A DNA stretch of 64,000 nt from G963666935 sp963666935 (GTDB lineage Bacteria; Bacillota; Clostridia; Christensenellales; CAG-138), in assembly GCA_963666935.1 (NCBI GenBank), contig OY762936.1, positions 2,294,001-2,358,000 on the forward strand. Reading direction: 5' to 3'. The notes beneath the pieces were generated by a model. The model worked only from the letters and a program-made list of their open reading frames with translations, searched no databases and was not told where the DNA came from. Shown in pieces: positions 26,447-35,927 of this stretch (positions are counted from its first letter, which is position 1; each line of letters begins with the position of its first letter). A program made the translations under genes and the position numbers.

Positions 26447-28169
26447 AATCGCCTCCCTTTTGCTGAGAATAGTAGACTTCCTGATAAATCTTGTTGTCCC
26501 GGAGCAGCTCCGCGTGGGTACCGAAGGCGTCCACCCGGCCGCCCTCCATTATAATGATGCGGTCCGCGTCCTGCACCGAAGCGATCCGTTGGGCGATAAT
26601 CAACTTGGTAGTATCCGGAATTTCTTCTCGAAACGCCTTGCGGATCCGTGCGTCGGTGGCCGTGTCTACCGCGCTGGTGGAATCGTCCAGTATGAGGATT
26701 TTGGGCTTTTTTATCAGCGCCCGGGCAATACACAGCCGCTGCTTCTGGCCGCCGGATACGTTGGCACCCCCCTGTTCAATATGGGTGTCGTAGCCGTCGG
26801 GGAATTCCATGATAAACGCATGGGCTTGTGCCAGCTTGCAGGCGCGGATCATCTCTTCCTCGGAGGCAGCGGCGTTGCCCCAGCGCAGGTTGTCTTTGAT
26901 GGTGCCTGAAAACAGCACGTTCTTTTGAAGCACCGTGGCCACACTGTCCCGAAGCGTGCACAGGTCGTATTCCCGCACGTCCCTGCCGCCCACCAGCACA
27001 GTGCCCTCGCTCGCGTCGTAGAGCCGTGGAATCAGCTGCACCAGCGTGGACTTGCTGCTGCCTGTAGAACCGATAATGCCTATGGTTTCGCCGGAGTGGA
27101 TTTTTAGGTCAATGCCTGCAAGACAGAATTTCTCGGCTTCTTTTACATAACTAAAGCTCACGCCCCTGAATTCAACGCTGCCGTCCGGCACTGCCATAAT
27201 CGGGTTTTCACCGTTTCTTAAATCGCTCTGCTCGCTTAACACTTCCGTGATGCGTTCCGCCGAAGCTCGGGAGATGGTGATCATCACAAACACCATGGAA
27301 AGCATCATCAGGCTCATGAGTATCTGCATAGCGTAGGTGATGATGCTCGCGAGCTGCCCGGTGGTCATTTCACCGCCCACAATGAGTCTGGCACCAATCC
27401 AGGCGGCCAGCAGCATGCTACCGTACATGCAGAACTGCATTAGGGGCATTACAAAGGCAATCATCCGTTCCGCCCGGGAAAAATCCTGGAAAATTCCTTG
27501 TGAAACATCCCCGAATTTTTCTTTTTCGTATTCTTCCCGCACAAAGGATTTCACAACCCGAATTCCCCGAAGGTTCTCCTGCACCACGTTGTTAAGTTTG
27601 TCGTAGGTTTTAAACACCCGCTCAAAAATGGGGTGAGCATTGCGTATAATCAGGTAAAGCCCAAGGCCCAATATGGGCGCCGCCCCCAAGAAGATCAGTG
27701 AAATTTTAGGGTTGACCTGAAACGCCATCACAAGGGCGAATATTAGCATGGCAGGACTGCGCACTGCCACACGTATGATCATCATGTAGGATTGCTGCAC
27801 GTTGGTAATGTCCGTAGTGAGCCTTGTGACTAGGCTGGCGGTAGAGAATTTATCGATGTTGGAAAAGGAAAACGCCTGAATATTGTAAAACATATCCTTC
27901 CGCAGGTTCTTGGAAAATCCCGCTGCAGCCACGGCCGCGCTCCGGCCAGAAAGGATGCCGAACAACAGCGAAACGGCGGCGCACCCCAAAAGGGCCGCCC
28001 CCATCTTTATAATGTAATTCATATTCCCCGCGTCGATGCCCAGGTCAATAAGACTCGCCATCAGGTAAGGAATCAACACCTCCATGATGACCTCCATGGT
28101 CACATACAGGGGCGCTAAAATCGAATCCTTTTTATATTCGCGCACGCAAGCAAGCAGTTTTTTAATCAT
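26436..28169 (-). CDS. ABC exporter half-transporter with a degenerate ATP site
   Basis: 577 residues: exporter membrane domain (about 15-310) and ATPase domain with Walker A GSTGSSKST (near 367), intact signature VSGGQKQRLCIARAL, but Walker B LILDDSTSAVD (Asp in place of the catalytic Glu) and IIAQRIASV (Gln in place of the switch His). These changes are the hallmark of the degenerate site in heterodimeric exporters. It follows the MarR gene with an 8-base overlap and precedes the catalytic partner with an 11-base overlap. Confidence 0.94.
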   Translation of the reverse strand: MIKKLLACVREYKKDSILAPLYVTMEVIMEVLIPYLMASLIDLGIDAGNMNYIIKMGAALLGCAAVSLLFGILSGRSAAVAAAGFSKNLRKDMFYNIQAFSFSNIDKFSTASLVTRLTTDITNVQQSYMMIIRVAVRSPAMLIFALVMAFQVNPKISLIFLGAAPILGLGLYLIIRNAHPIFERVFKTYDKLNNVVQENLRGIRVVKSFVREEYEKEKFGDVSQGIFQDFSRAERMIAFVMPLMQFCMYGSMLLAAWIGARLIVGGEMTTGQLASIITYAMQILMSLMMLSMVFVMITISRASAERITEVLSEQSDLRNGENPIMAVPDGSVEFRGVSFSYVKEAEKFCLAGIDLKIHSGETIGIIGSTGSSKSTLVQLIPRLYDASEGTVLVGGRDVREYDLCTLRDSVATVLQKNVLFSGTIKDNLRWGNAAASEEEMIRACKLAQAHAFIMEFPDGYDTHIEQGGANVSGGQKQRLCIARALIKKPKILILDDSTSAVDTATDARIRKAFREEIPDTTKLIIAQRIASVQDADRIIIMEGGRVDAFGTHAELLRDNKIYQEVYYSQQKGGDFDE

Positions 28170-28605
28170 TCCTCTGTTCCATATTCTTCTTCATCTTATC
28201 AATAATAGCAAACAGGAAGGTCAGTTCTTCCTCGCTCAATCCCCTTGTAAGCCGCTCCTCCATGCTCTGCATAATCTCCATGGCGGTTTCATGGAGGTCA
28301 ATGGCCTTCTGCGTCAACACCAGTTTCTTAAGCCGCCCGTCCTTTTCCACGCCCCGCCGCTCTAAAAGTCCGTTCTTTTCCATAAGTTTAAGAATTCCCG
28401 TAACGGTGGACCGCCGGATCTTAAACTCTGCCTCAATGTCCCGCTGAAACACATCTCTGTCCGCGTTGCAAAAGAGGTATCTTATGATCCAGTGCTGCAT
28501 CGCCGTGAGGGTTCCTTGGCTCTCGGCCATGGTCTGCTCCAGATTTCGCTTCACCAAGTTTGACAGCTGCTTCAATTCAAACCCCAGCCGTTTTTTCTCC
28601 ATCAA
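28162..28605 (-). CDS. MarR-family transcriptional regulator
   Basis: 147 residues with a winged-helix core (LTAMQHWIIRYLFCN...RDIEAEFKIRRSTVTGILKLMEKNGLLERR) and the wing KDGRLKKLVLT, typical of MarR repressors. First gene of the exporter operon and overlapping the next, so it almost surely autoregulates. A palindromic operator sits over the transcription start. Inducing ligand unknown. Confidence 0.94.
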   Translation of the reverse strand: MMEKKRLGFELKQLSNLVKRNLEQTMAESQGTLTAMQHWIIRYLFCNADRDVFQRDIEAEFKIRRSTVTGILKLMEKNGLLERRGVEKDGRLKKLVLTQKAIDLHETAMEIMQSMEERLTRGLSEEELTFLFAIIDKMKKNMEQRND

Positions 28606-28622
28606 GGATATCGCCCCTTTTC

Positions 28623-28638
28623 TGTTAGTTGGCTAACA
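28623..28638. promoter_or_regulatory. Probable MarR operator
   Basis: Inverted repeat TGTTAG-TTGG-CTAACA located just downstream of the -10 box and about 15 bases before the marR ribosome region, where repressor binding would block the start of transcription. Confidence 0.72.
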
Positions 28639-28645
28639 ATTATTG

Positions 28646-28674
28646 ATTATAGGGCCTGTGCAAAGCGCTGTCAA
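28646..28674 (-). promoter_or_regulatory. Sigma-A promoter of the marR-exporter operon
   Basis: Perfect -35 TTGACA (28669-28674) and -10 TATAAT (28646-28651) with a 17-bp spacer on the minus strand. Confidence 0.92.
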
Positions 28675-28734
28675 TTCCCCGCATAGAATTTCACATTCTC
28701 TCATAAAAGTCTTCGCAATGCTCCTATAAAAACA

Positions 28735-28757
28735 GCGGACGGGGAATGCCCGTCCGC
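28735..28757 (-). terminator. Terminator of the signal peptidase gene
   Basis: Stem GCGGACGGG/CCCGTCCGC with a short loop, followed on the minus strand by TGTTTTTAT. Confidence 0.85.
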
Positions 28758-28772
28758 CTAGATATCGTCGTC

Positions 28773-29342
28773 TTACATCCATCTGGCTACATCAAAGGGA
28801 AATGTAACCGCCTGAACCTTGCCAAAGATCTTGGAAAATGGAAGCGGGCCCACCATCCGGCTGTCCGCGCTTTCGTTGCGGTTGTCGCCCATCACAAAGA
28901 TGTACCCCTCCGGAATCAAAACTGGCGCCATATCGCCCAAAATATAATCGTTCCAGTAGGTACTCTCGTCCAACTGCTCTCTGTTGATATACACGCAACC
29001 GCCCACAATGCTGATGGTTTCGCCGGGAAGCCCGACGATGCGCTTCACGATATTCTCCGCCTTATTGGGGTAACGGCATATGATAACGTCTCCCCGCTGT
29101 GGCTTAGAAACCGTATACGTAAGCTTCTCCACAAACATATCTTCCGCATTCACCAGCGTGGGGTACATAGAAGGCCCCACCACTTGAACAAACTCAAATA
29201 CAAACAGGCGAAGGGACAGGGCGATGATGACCACCGTCAGCAGATAAAGCAAAAAATCAAAATTAGAAGCGCGCCGGAACACCCGATCCCGCTTGTGCAT
29301 CTCCTCCGCCGCAGCAGCCATGCCTTTTGTTGTTTTTTCCAT
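28773..29342 (-). CDS. lepB: Signal peptidase I
   Basis: 189 residues of the short Gram-positive SipS type. One N-terminal transmembrane helix (about 30-50), catalytic Ser58 in VVGPSMYPTL, general-base Lys100 in NIVKRIVGLPGE, and box E GDNRNESADSR. Removes signal peptides of secreted proteins on the outer face of the membrane; the window encodes several such clients. Lies 43 bases after the EamA gene on the same strand, so probably co-transcribed. Confidence 0.96.
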   Translation of the reverse strand: MEKTTKGMAAAAEEMHKRDRVFRRASNFDFLLYLLTVVIIALSLRLFVFEFVQVVGPSMYPTLVNAEDMFVEKLTYTVSKPQRGDVIICRYPNKAENIVKRIVGLPGETISIVGGCVYINREQLDESTYWNDYILGDMAPVLIPEGYIFVMGDNRNESADSRMVGPLPFSKIFGKVQAVTFPFDVARWM

Positions 29343-29385
29343 TGTATCACCTCAAGCGCAAGAATATCACAATGCCCAGCCTGTG

Positions 29386-30327
29386 TCAATTTTTCACCCA
29401 GCACTTCTTGTTAAGCAGGAACATGGCGATTCCCGCGCCGATGATGATGAAATATCCCGTTACGCTCCATGCGTCGGGGAGCTGGCTGAAAAACAAAAAG
29501 CCCAGTAGCGCAGCTATCAGCACCTGAGAGTAATTGAACACGGAGATTTCGTTTGCAGGCGCATAGTTATAGGCATAGGTGACCCCCAACTGTCCACCGC
29601 AGGCTGTAACGCCCGCCAGCACCAAATAGATGGTCTGCTGCCATGTCATGGGCGTATAGTTAAAGATGGTGAAGGGCAGAGCAACCGCACTGGAAAACGC
29701 CGAGAAAAAGAATACGATAAGCAACTTGTTCTCTCCCCTAATCCCAATCACCCGTATCAGCGTATAGGCCAACCCCCCAGTAATTCCGGTGGCAAGCGCA
29801 ACCAGCGAAGGTACCAACGTGCTGCTGAACTGGGGCTTAATCACAAGAAGACTACCTAAAAATGCCACAATCAGCATCGCAATCTGGTAGGGCCTCATCT
29901 TTTCCCTCAACAGTATGGCAGAAAACAGCACGGTAAAGAAAGGCCCGGTTTGCATGATCATCGTGGCATCTGCCAAAAGCAAGTGGTCCACCGCATAAAA
30001 ACTGCAAAGGATCCCTATGGTGCCCAATGCCGCCCGAGCAATTAGGATAGGCAAAGTTTTATTCTGGGGCCGAAAGCTGACATGCGCACGCTTCATCAAT
30101 AAAAATGTAAGGCCGAAAGACATAAAATTTCGGAACATGCTCTTTTGAATTCCCGGGATATCCCCAGATAACTTAATAAAAAGATTTAAAAGCGAAAAGC
30201 TGACGGCCGCTCCCAACAGACAAAGAATTCCTTTGTCCCGCTGGCTCAGGGGGTGCTTTTGCCAAAATCTCCTAAAAATGCTTCCAGTTTCTCTTTTCAT
30301 TTTTTTAGCGTTCAACATGGATTTCAT
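29386..30327 (-). CDS. EamA/DMT-family transporter
   Basis: About 313 residues and ten hydrophobic helices in two EamA repeats (AAVSFSLLNLFIKLSGDIPG; NYSQVLIAALLGFLFFSQLPD). The start is taken at the ATG at 30327, which has AAGGG six bases upstream; the frame stays open to an ATG at 30369 that lacks such a site. Substrate unknown; S-adenosylmethionine-type and amino-acid exporters belong to this family. Precedes lepB. Confidence 0.88.
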   Translation of the reverse strand: MKSMLNAKKMKRETGSIFRRFWQKHPLSQRDKGILCLLGAAVSFSLLNLFIKLSGDIPGIQKSMFRNFMSFGLTFLLMKRAHVSFRPQNKTLPILIARAALGTIGILCSFYAVDHLLLADATMIMQTGPFFTVLFSAILLREKMRPYQIAMLIVAFLGSLLVIKPQFSSTLVPSLVALATGITGGLAYTLIRVIGIRGENKLLIVFFFSAFSSAVALPFTIFNYTPMTWQQTIYLVLAGVTACGGQLGVTYAYNYAPANEISVFNYSQVLIAALLGFLFFSQLPDAWSVTGYFIIIGAGIAMFLLNKKCWVKN

Positions 30328-30444
30328 TATATTCCCTTGCCCAACGAAACACAATAGACGTTTGACCATTTTTCTGCACTTTTCGATTAAAATCCGTTTC
30401 TGTTGTCTCTTATTTTTCTGCTGAATTTATGGTAAATTATTGAT

Positions 30445-31482
30445 ATGAAATATCTTCGGCTTTTTCTCTGCGCGCTGTTGGTCTGCCTGTTTTCCGCCGC
30501 CTGTTCCACCGAATGGGCGGGGTCTTCTTTTGTTGCCTCTCCCCTTCCCTCCGCTTCACTTTATCAGATCACAGTGACCCCCAAACCAGATGCCCTTACC
30601 GCCCAAAATGGGGCCTATACCATCGCATGGATGAGCGACACGCAGTATTACTGCCGAAGTTATCCGGATACTTTTTATGTCATGACCGCATTTTTACGAA
30701 ACGAGGAAAAGCGCCTGAATCTTAAATATGTGATTCACACCGGAGATTTGGTCAACAGTTGTAACGAGGACGCTCAATGGGAATCGGCCGTACGCGCCAT
30801 GGCCTCTATCGCCCAGATCCCCGCCGGAGTTTGCGCCGGCAACCATGATGTCCGCCATTCCGACGCGGACTATCAATATTTTTCCCGCTACTTTGGCGAA
30901 TCCCAGTGCGATTACCGCGCTTGCTATGGGGGAAGCTACGAGGACAACCGCGGGCACTACGACCTGATCGACGCCGGCAATACCCGGTACCTCTTCGTTT
31001 ATATGGGCTATGCGCCGGATGAACGCTGTGTTCGCTGGGTCAAGGAGGTTTTTGACAGCCATCCGGACCGAGTGGGCGTTCTGTGCGTTCATGATTACTT
31101 TAAAACAGACCTCACTTTTTCTGATTCCGGCGCTCTCTTTTATGAGAAAGTGGTGCGCCGCTGCCCCAATCTTTATTTGGTGCTCTGTGGCCACCGCTAC
31201 ACCATGGCCAACGAGATCGTGGAATTTGACGACAACAAAGACGGTACAATGGATCGCACTGTCTGCCAAATGATGTGCAACTATCAGGTGGCGGGCTCCG
31301 AAGGCGGCAGCGGCTATATGCGCTTCCTGCAGGTGGACGAGGCGGCGGGGGTCATCCGCGTATATGCTTACTCCCCTCTTTTGCGGGACTACGTCTATTA
31401 TGATACTAAAGCACACCGTGAGGAACCGTACGCTTCCGACCCGGCGCAGGAGCAGTTCACCCTCTCCATCCCTTGGCAATAA
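30445..31482 (+). CDS. Calcineurin-like metallophosphoesterase lipoprotein
   Basis: 345 residues with a lipoprotein signal (LLVCLFSAAC, lipobox LFSAAC with Cys20). The catalytic core carries the metal ligands of the family in order: DTQYY, GDLVNS, GNHD, VHDY and GHRYT. A short Asp-rich loop (DDNKDGTMD) resembles a calcium site. A surface-anchored phosphoesterase; substrate unknown. It stands alone between divergent and convergent neighbours and shares a terminator with the phosphofructokinase gene. Confidence 0.92.
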   Translation: MKYLRLFLCALLVCLFSAACSTEWAGSSFVASPLPSASLYQITVTPKPDALTAQNGAYTIAWMSDTQYYCRSYPDTFYVMTAFLRNEEKRLNLKYVIHTGDLVNSCNEDAQWESAVRAMASIAQIPAGVCAGNHDVRHSDADYQYFSRYFGESQCDYRACYGGSYEDNRGHYDLIDAGNTRYLFVYMGYAPDERCVRWVKEVFDSHPDRVGVLCVHDYFKTDLTFSDSGALFYEKVVRRCPNLYLVLCGHRYTMANEIVEFDDNKDGTMDRTVCQMMCNYQVAGSEGGSGYMRFLQVDEAAGVIRVYAYSPLLRDYVYYDTKAHREEPYASDPAQEQFTLSIPWQ

Positions 31483-31513
31483 AAAAGGCCGTGCATCGCA
31501 CGGCCTTTTTTTA
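31481..31513. terminator. Bidirectional terminator
   Basis: Stem GGCCGTGC/GCACGGCC with a 3-base loop, flanked by an A6 run on the left and T7 on the right, at two convergent 3' ends. It overlaps the last bases of both coding regions. Confidence 0.9.
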
Positions 31514-32761
31514 TTTTGCCCGTATCTTTTTGAGCTTTGCAAACCGGGGCATTCCGTTTTCCAGCACGCGCTGTGGCTCTCCCTGAAGAAGCGGCAACAC
31601 GTATTCTATGAACGGCGCGTTGATCCCGTTCCCCTCCGGGTTAATCCATGCGTCTGGCACCTTCTTTTCCGCGTTCGCCACCTCCTGCAGCTCCAAAAGC
31701 TCTATGCGGCAAAGGTAGTTGCCGTTCTCGTCGCTGCCGCGCGCAAACCCGATCATCTTATCGGTGATCCCGTCAGCCGCATATTCCACCGCGCTCTTCC
31801 CTGCCAAAAAGGATTCCTCAATGTCCGTGACAGATGCTAGGTGGGCCGCGCAGCGCTGCATCAGCGAAAATTCAATGCCTCGCACCTTGCAGCCGATCTC
31901 CCGCTTCGCGATGTCCGCCAGTACTGCCGCCAGTCCGCCCAGCTGCTTGTGTCCGAAAGCGTCCACCCCTGTCTCCCCGGTTCCATACTCGGCGATGAGT
32001 TTCCCCTCTTTGTCATGGATTCCCTCGGAAACCGCAATAATACACTTTCCGGTCTCGCCGTATATCCGCCGCACGTCGGAAAGAAACTGCTCCATGTCGA
32101 AATCCCGCTCGGGCAAGTAAATCAGATCCGGACCGTCTCCCATCCAGGAAGCCACCGCAGCGGCGGCCGTCAGCCAGCCCGCGTGCCTGCCCATGATTTC
32201 CAGTATGCAAACCATACCCGTGTCATAAACTTTGGCATCCCGGGAAATCTCCATGCAGGTCGTGGCAATAAACTTGGCTGCCGACGCGTACCCGGGGCAG
32301 TGATCGGTTCCCCAAAGGTCGTTGTCGATGGTCTTGGGAACGCCCATAATCCGGCAGTCGTATCCCGCTTTTTGCATATATTTGGAGATCTTGTTGCAGG
32401 TGTCCATGGAATCGTTGCCGCCGATGTAAAAGAAGTATCGCACATCGTATTTCTTAAAGATTTCGAGTATGCGCCTATAGTCCGTTTCGTCGACTTTCCT
32501 GTCTTTGAGCTTGTAGCGGCAAGAGCCCAGAAGCGAGGAGGGTGTGTAGAGCATGCGCGCAAGCTCCTCACGGTCTTCCTGGCCCATATCGTAAAGCTCG
32601 TCGTTTAGAATGCCTTTGATGCCATGTGCCGCGCCATACACCTTCGTGATGGCCGGGTTGTCGAGTGCGGCGCAAATCACGCCGTAGGCGCTGGCGTTGA
32701 TCACCGATGTGGGCCCGCCAGACTGTCCTAATATGCACGCACCCCGAAGATTGGCTGTCAT
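31511..32761 (-). CDS. pfp: PPi-type 6-phosphofructokinase
   Basis: Start at the ATG at 32761 (416 residues), eight bases after AAGGAGG; an ATG at 32785 reads through that site. It phosphorylates fructose 6-phosphate in glycolysis. Nucleotide-loop GQSGGPTSVIN, GGNDSMDT (the GGD loop carries an Asn), and PKTIDND with Lys, the residue typical of pyrophosphate-dependent enzymes where ATP enzymes carry Gly, then EIMGRHAGW. This argues for PPi as phosphoryl donor, matching the membrane pyrophosphatase in this window. Follows the O-antigen-ligase-like gene by 47 bases. Confidence 0.92.
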   Translation of the reverse strand: MTANLRGACILGQSGGPTSVINASAYGVICAALDNPAITKVYGAAHGIKGILNDELYDMGQEDREELARMLYTPSSLLGSCRYKLKDRKVDETDYRRILEIFKKYDVRYFFYIGGNDSMDTCNKISKYMQKAGYDCRIMGVPKTIDNDLWGTDHCPGYASAAKFIATTCMEISRDAKVYDTGMVCILEIMGRHAGWLTAAAAVASWMGDGPDLIYLPERDFDMEQFLSDVRRIYGETGKCIIAVSEGIHDKEGKLIAEYGTGETGVDAFGHKQLGGLAAVLADIAKREIGCKVRGIEFSLMQRCAAHLASVTDIEESFLAGKSAVEYAADGITDKMIGFARGSDENGNYLCRIELLELQEVANAEKKVPDAWINPEGNGINAPFIEYVLPLLQGEPQRVLENGMPRFAKLKKIRAK

Positions 32762-32808
32762 GATCCCATCCTCCTTTTTATCCATACTATATCGTGTCGG
32801 CCGGATTT

Positions 32809-34380
32809 TTATTCAACCACCTGAATGGGGTTGCACTCCCGGTCCAGCAGCCCCAGCACGATCCAGAATACCGGCGTCGTGATGGTAATGGCAAAACTAA
32901 AGAATGCCTGAATACAGTAGGTCAGCGCCGCGCAAGTAAGCACCGTCACCACTGGGTTGTCCTTGACACGCTTAAAGGCCCGTACCGCTAGGGTCACCAG
33001 GGCGGCCATATAGACCGTCAGGCCTACAATGCCGTAATTGCACAGCACCTGAATATACTCGTTATGCGCGAAGTCATAATATTCTGTTGTCAGCTCCGCC
33101 GCATAGGTCTGGTTGAACGTAATTACGAAGGTATCGGGCCCGGTGCCCAAAATGGGCGCCTGCATAGCCAGCGGCAGTGCCCGCTTCCAGACAAAGACAC
33201 GGTTGGAACCGAAGCTGTCTTGGAAATTGCCGTGCAGAATCTGCTGGGCTTCGTAAACGAGGCCCATGCTTTCATTCATGGGATATACCATCAGCCCAAC
33301 CACGCCGAGGACCATGACCACTACAACCACAATGGTCCAGAAAATCCGAAGCTGTTTTGCAGTAAATTTAAACTTGTCGCGGAAGCGGTGCATAAGCAGC
33401 CCCAGGCCAATGAACACTGCGCCTGCCGCCAAAAAAAGCATGGGCAGCGTGGAAAACACGGGAGCCACCCCTGCTTCGGTGGCCGGGAACGCACGCCAGA
33501 ACATGGCCATCAGTGCGTACACGCCGTAGAGGATAAAGCCCCGGGACATCCTCTGCACGTTGTCAAAGCAGATGATGGGTAAAAGAATCAGCAGCCCGCC
33601 CACGCCCACGTATCCGCTGTCGTTTACGAGGATGAGCATGAAAAACATCGTGATGGCACATACCGGCAGCAGTAGCCAGCGCTTATAGTCGTCCTTCACC
33701 ATGATGAATCCGGCGGTAAAGGCCGCAATGGCGATGCACATCATGCCGGAAACCATGTTTTTGTTGCCGATGGTGGTAATAAATGCGGTGTTAAAGAAAT
33801 TGTAGCCGTCGGGATACATTTTGAAGATGTTTACCCCGTAATACTGTAAAATCCCAATGAGGGACATGGCCGTAATGGAAGCGGCAAAACCGTACAGAAG
33901 GAGTTCCCGCTTCTTTGCGCCAAACAAAGAAATAATGAAAAACGTCGAAATGTAGAAGAGTTGCGTCTTAAATCCGTCCGACCGGCCTTCGCCTTTCCAA
34001 AGATCGTGATCCCTCAGATAGGGCGAGAACAGCATGGAAATCAGGCAAACCAGCAGATAGGCCACGAATAGCTTCTGGGTAATGGAAATCCCCTGCCAAA
34101 CCTCCCGGATGCTTTTGCGGAATCCTCCATACAGAGGCGCCAGCATAGCCGAAAGGATAATCAGTGCCATCAGGATCACGGTAGTCATGTCAAAAAAGTT
34201 GTTCTTTGCCTCCGTGATGGCCGAATACAAGGTGCGGTTTACAAACAGCGGGAAAATCAGCGTCATGATGGCGCAATACCCCAGTACAAGATAGCGGTCG
34301 GCAAAGATCAGGTCCTTGAGCGCCCGAGATTGCTTCCTACGGGCGGGATCTGAAGTTTTTTTATTGCTTGTGTTGCTCAT
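32809..34380 (-). CDS. O-antigen ligase/Wzy-like polysaccharide membrane protein
   Basis: 523 residues with about twelve hydrophobic helices. The Wzy_C/O-antigen-ligase hallmark lies in the large loop and following helix (GTGPDTFVITFNQ ... HNEYIQVLCNYGIVGL, near residues 415-455). The family joins or polymerises surface glycans outside the membrane. No other polysaccharide genes are nearby, so it may serve a wall polymer or S-layer glycan assembled elsewhere. It carries its own promoter and continues into pfp. Confidence 0.88.
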   Translation of the reverse strand: MSNTSNKKTSDPARRKQSRALKDLIFADRYLVLGYCAIMTLIFPLFVNRTLYSAITEAKNNFFDMTTVILMALIILSAMLAPLYGGFRKSIREVWQGISITQKLFVAYLLVCLISMLFSPYLRDHDLWKGEGRSDGFKTQLFYISTFFIISLFGAKKRELLLYGFAASITAMSLIGILQYYGVNIFKMYPDGYNFFNTAFITTIGNKNMVSGMMCIAIAAFTAGFIMVKDDYKRWLLLPVCAITMFFMLILVNDSGYVGVGGLLILLPIICFDNVQRMSRGFILYGVYALMAMFWRAFPATEAGVAPVFSTLPMLFLAAGAVFIGLGLLMHRFRDKFKFTAKQLRIFWTIVVVVVMVLGVVGLMVYPMNESMGLVYEAQQILHGNFQDSFGSNRVFVWKRALPLAMQAPILGTGPDTFVITFNQTYAAELTTEYYDFAHNEYIQVLCNYGIVGLTVYMAALVTLAVRAFKRVKDNPVVTVLTCAALTYCIQAFFSFAITITTPVFWIVLGLLDRECNPIQVVE

Positions 34381-34418
34381 AATTGCTGTCCTTTTAAATG
34401 AGATAGGATTTTGTCCTT

Positions 34419-34447
34419 ACGATACCACAACGCGCCCCCACCGTCAA
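34419..34447 (-). promoter_or_regulatory. Promoter of the O-antigen-ligase-like/pfp unit
   Basis: -35 TTGACG (34442-34447), 17-bp spacer, -10 TATCGT (34419-34424) on the minus strand, about 38 bases before the ATG. Confidence 0.6.
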
Positions 34448-34498
34448 ACCCAACAAATCAAAAGAGACTCCCTTCGAAGTCCCTTACTTATGCGAAAC

Positions 34499-35629
34499 TC
34501 AGACGCGAATTCTTCGAGTCACCACAACGGCGGCGGAAGCCAATCCCAGCGCCAGTAGTACAAATCCCATGGGAGAAGCGCAGCTTCCCGTCTTTGGAAT
34601 GTCGGTTTGCGCAGACGCAAAAATGGTCACCGGCACGGGGATAAAGGCAGCGTATGCGGTGCTGCTGACATCGGAAAAGTACACACCGAAATTCTTTGCC
34701 CAGTTGAGTTCGTCCATGTAAACAGAGCCGTCATACAAGGCATCCGCAGCGGAAAAGCCCAATATGCCCAGCGATCTATTTAAGAATTCGTCGCCGGTGT
34801 ATTTTGAGGCCGCAGTATAGTTGCCAAAAACAGCTGCGGTGTTGCATTGATACACGCCGTTAATCTTCACGACCTTCATAATGCAGCCGTCCACGCCCAC
34901 ATAAATTTCTTTGATCTGGGCCTTACCATGGTCACCGTCCTCCGTCACGAAGTAAGCAGCCTCGCCTAAAAAGGAACCATCGCCGGTGACTGCATAGATC
35001 GGGCCGGCATACGCGGTACCTAGGGATGTGGCCGTCCGGGCCACTTTGTATTTGGAATCGCCCTCCCTGATGGCAATCTCGGAAAGCCCAGAGAAAAACT
35101 GCACGCCTACCTTTAAATCCACTGCGCCATATTCCTTGGCCTCGTCCAGATACATCCCGGAATTCGTGCCGATCAAATCAGTCACTGTGCGCACAGCGCT
35201 TCCGGCAGTAAGCGCCTTTTCCAAATAAACCGTCTGTTTTTGGGCAGTCAGGCCGATCCGAATTGCGGCGACGCCGAAGCCCAAGTTACTGCCATACCGC
35301 AGGTTGGTTCCGTCAATCTTTACGTCCAGCACATCCCCCGCGTGAAACACGGTGGTTTTAAATTGATTGTTCAGGTTGTCCACGGAAGGAACCGTAATTT
35401 TTGCCTGGAAGGCAACCCCGTCACCAGCCTTCACGATGGCCGCATCGTCTAATCGGGAATAATATGCCTGACCGGTGGCATCCTTTTTGGATACGTATTT
35501 GGCAACCTCAATGGTCACAGCAGCCGCCGTGGCGGTATTGACGTTACCGTCCACCCAAGAAGCCGCAAATGCAGCGTTTTGAGAGAACACCAGTATGCAT
35601 GCAAAAACCAGTGATAAAATCTTCTTCAT
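34499..35629 (-). CDS. IPKTG-anchored surface protein, paralogue 1
   Basis: 376 residues: signal peptide (1-23, cut after AFA), an ectodomain of about 315 residues, then IPKTG, a hydrophobic helix and an Arg tail (VTRRIRV), i.e. a sortase sorting signal. It shares with two neighbours the blocks YYSRLDDAAIVKA-D-VAFQAKI-VPS near residues 60-85, MYLD-A-EYGAVDLKV, and ADALYDGSVYMD-NWAKNFGVYF before the sorting signal. No known domain recognised; possibly a surface-layer or fimbrial-like structural protein. It is the most divergent of the three; its IPKTG is followed by a Cys. Confidence 0.88.
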   Translation of the reverse strand: MKKILSLVFACILVFSQNAAFAASWVDGNVNTATAAAVTIEVAKYVSKKDATGQAYYSRLDDAAIVKAGDGVAFQAKITVPSVDNLNNQFKTTVFHAGDVLDVKIDGTNLRYGSNLGFGVAAIRIGLTAQKQTVYLEKALTAGSAVRTVTDLIGTNSGMYLDEAKEYGAVDLKVGVQFFSGLSEIAIREGDSKYKVARTATSLGTAYAGPIYAVTGDGSFLGEAAYFVTEDGDHGKAQIKEIYVGVDGCIMKVVKINGVYQCNTAAVFGNYTAASKYTGDEFLNRSLGILGFSAADALYDGSVYMDELNWAKNFGVYFSDVSSTAYAAFIPVPVTIFASAQTDIPKTGSCASPMGFVLLALGLASAAVVVTRRIRV

Positions 35630-35674
35630 ATGCGTTCTCTCCTTTCCCGCTGACTATATTCCTTATAATATATA

Positions 35675-35703
35675 ATTTTACCGCATTCTTTTACAAAAAG
35701 CAA
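35675..35703 (-). promoter_or_regulatory. Promoter of surface paralogue 1
   Basis: -35 TTGCTT (35698-35703), 17-bp spacer, -10 TAAAAT (35675-35680). An A-rich tract ending in TGTAATA lies just upstream, as at the other two paralogues. Confidence 0.6.
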
Positions 35704-35927
35704 TCGATATATTACATTTTTTTAATATTTTACTTTTGATGGCAGATGTTTTCTTGATGTATTTCAGGAAATATATCTTTGTTTATGATGGCTCGCTTTT
35801 GATCGTAGCATAAAGAAATATCAGCAGCTCGATGATGATTGCGCGCAGCTTTCAAGGTATAGCCGGTTTTTGAATCAATTGATTTGATTCTGATACACCC
35901 AAGCTGAATGCCTCTTGATCACGCAAA

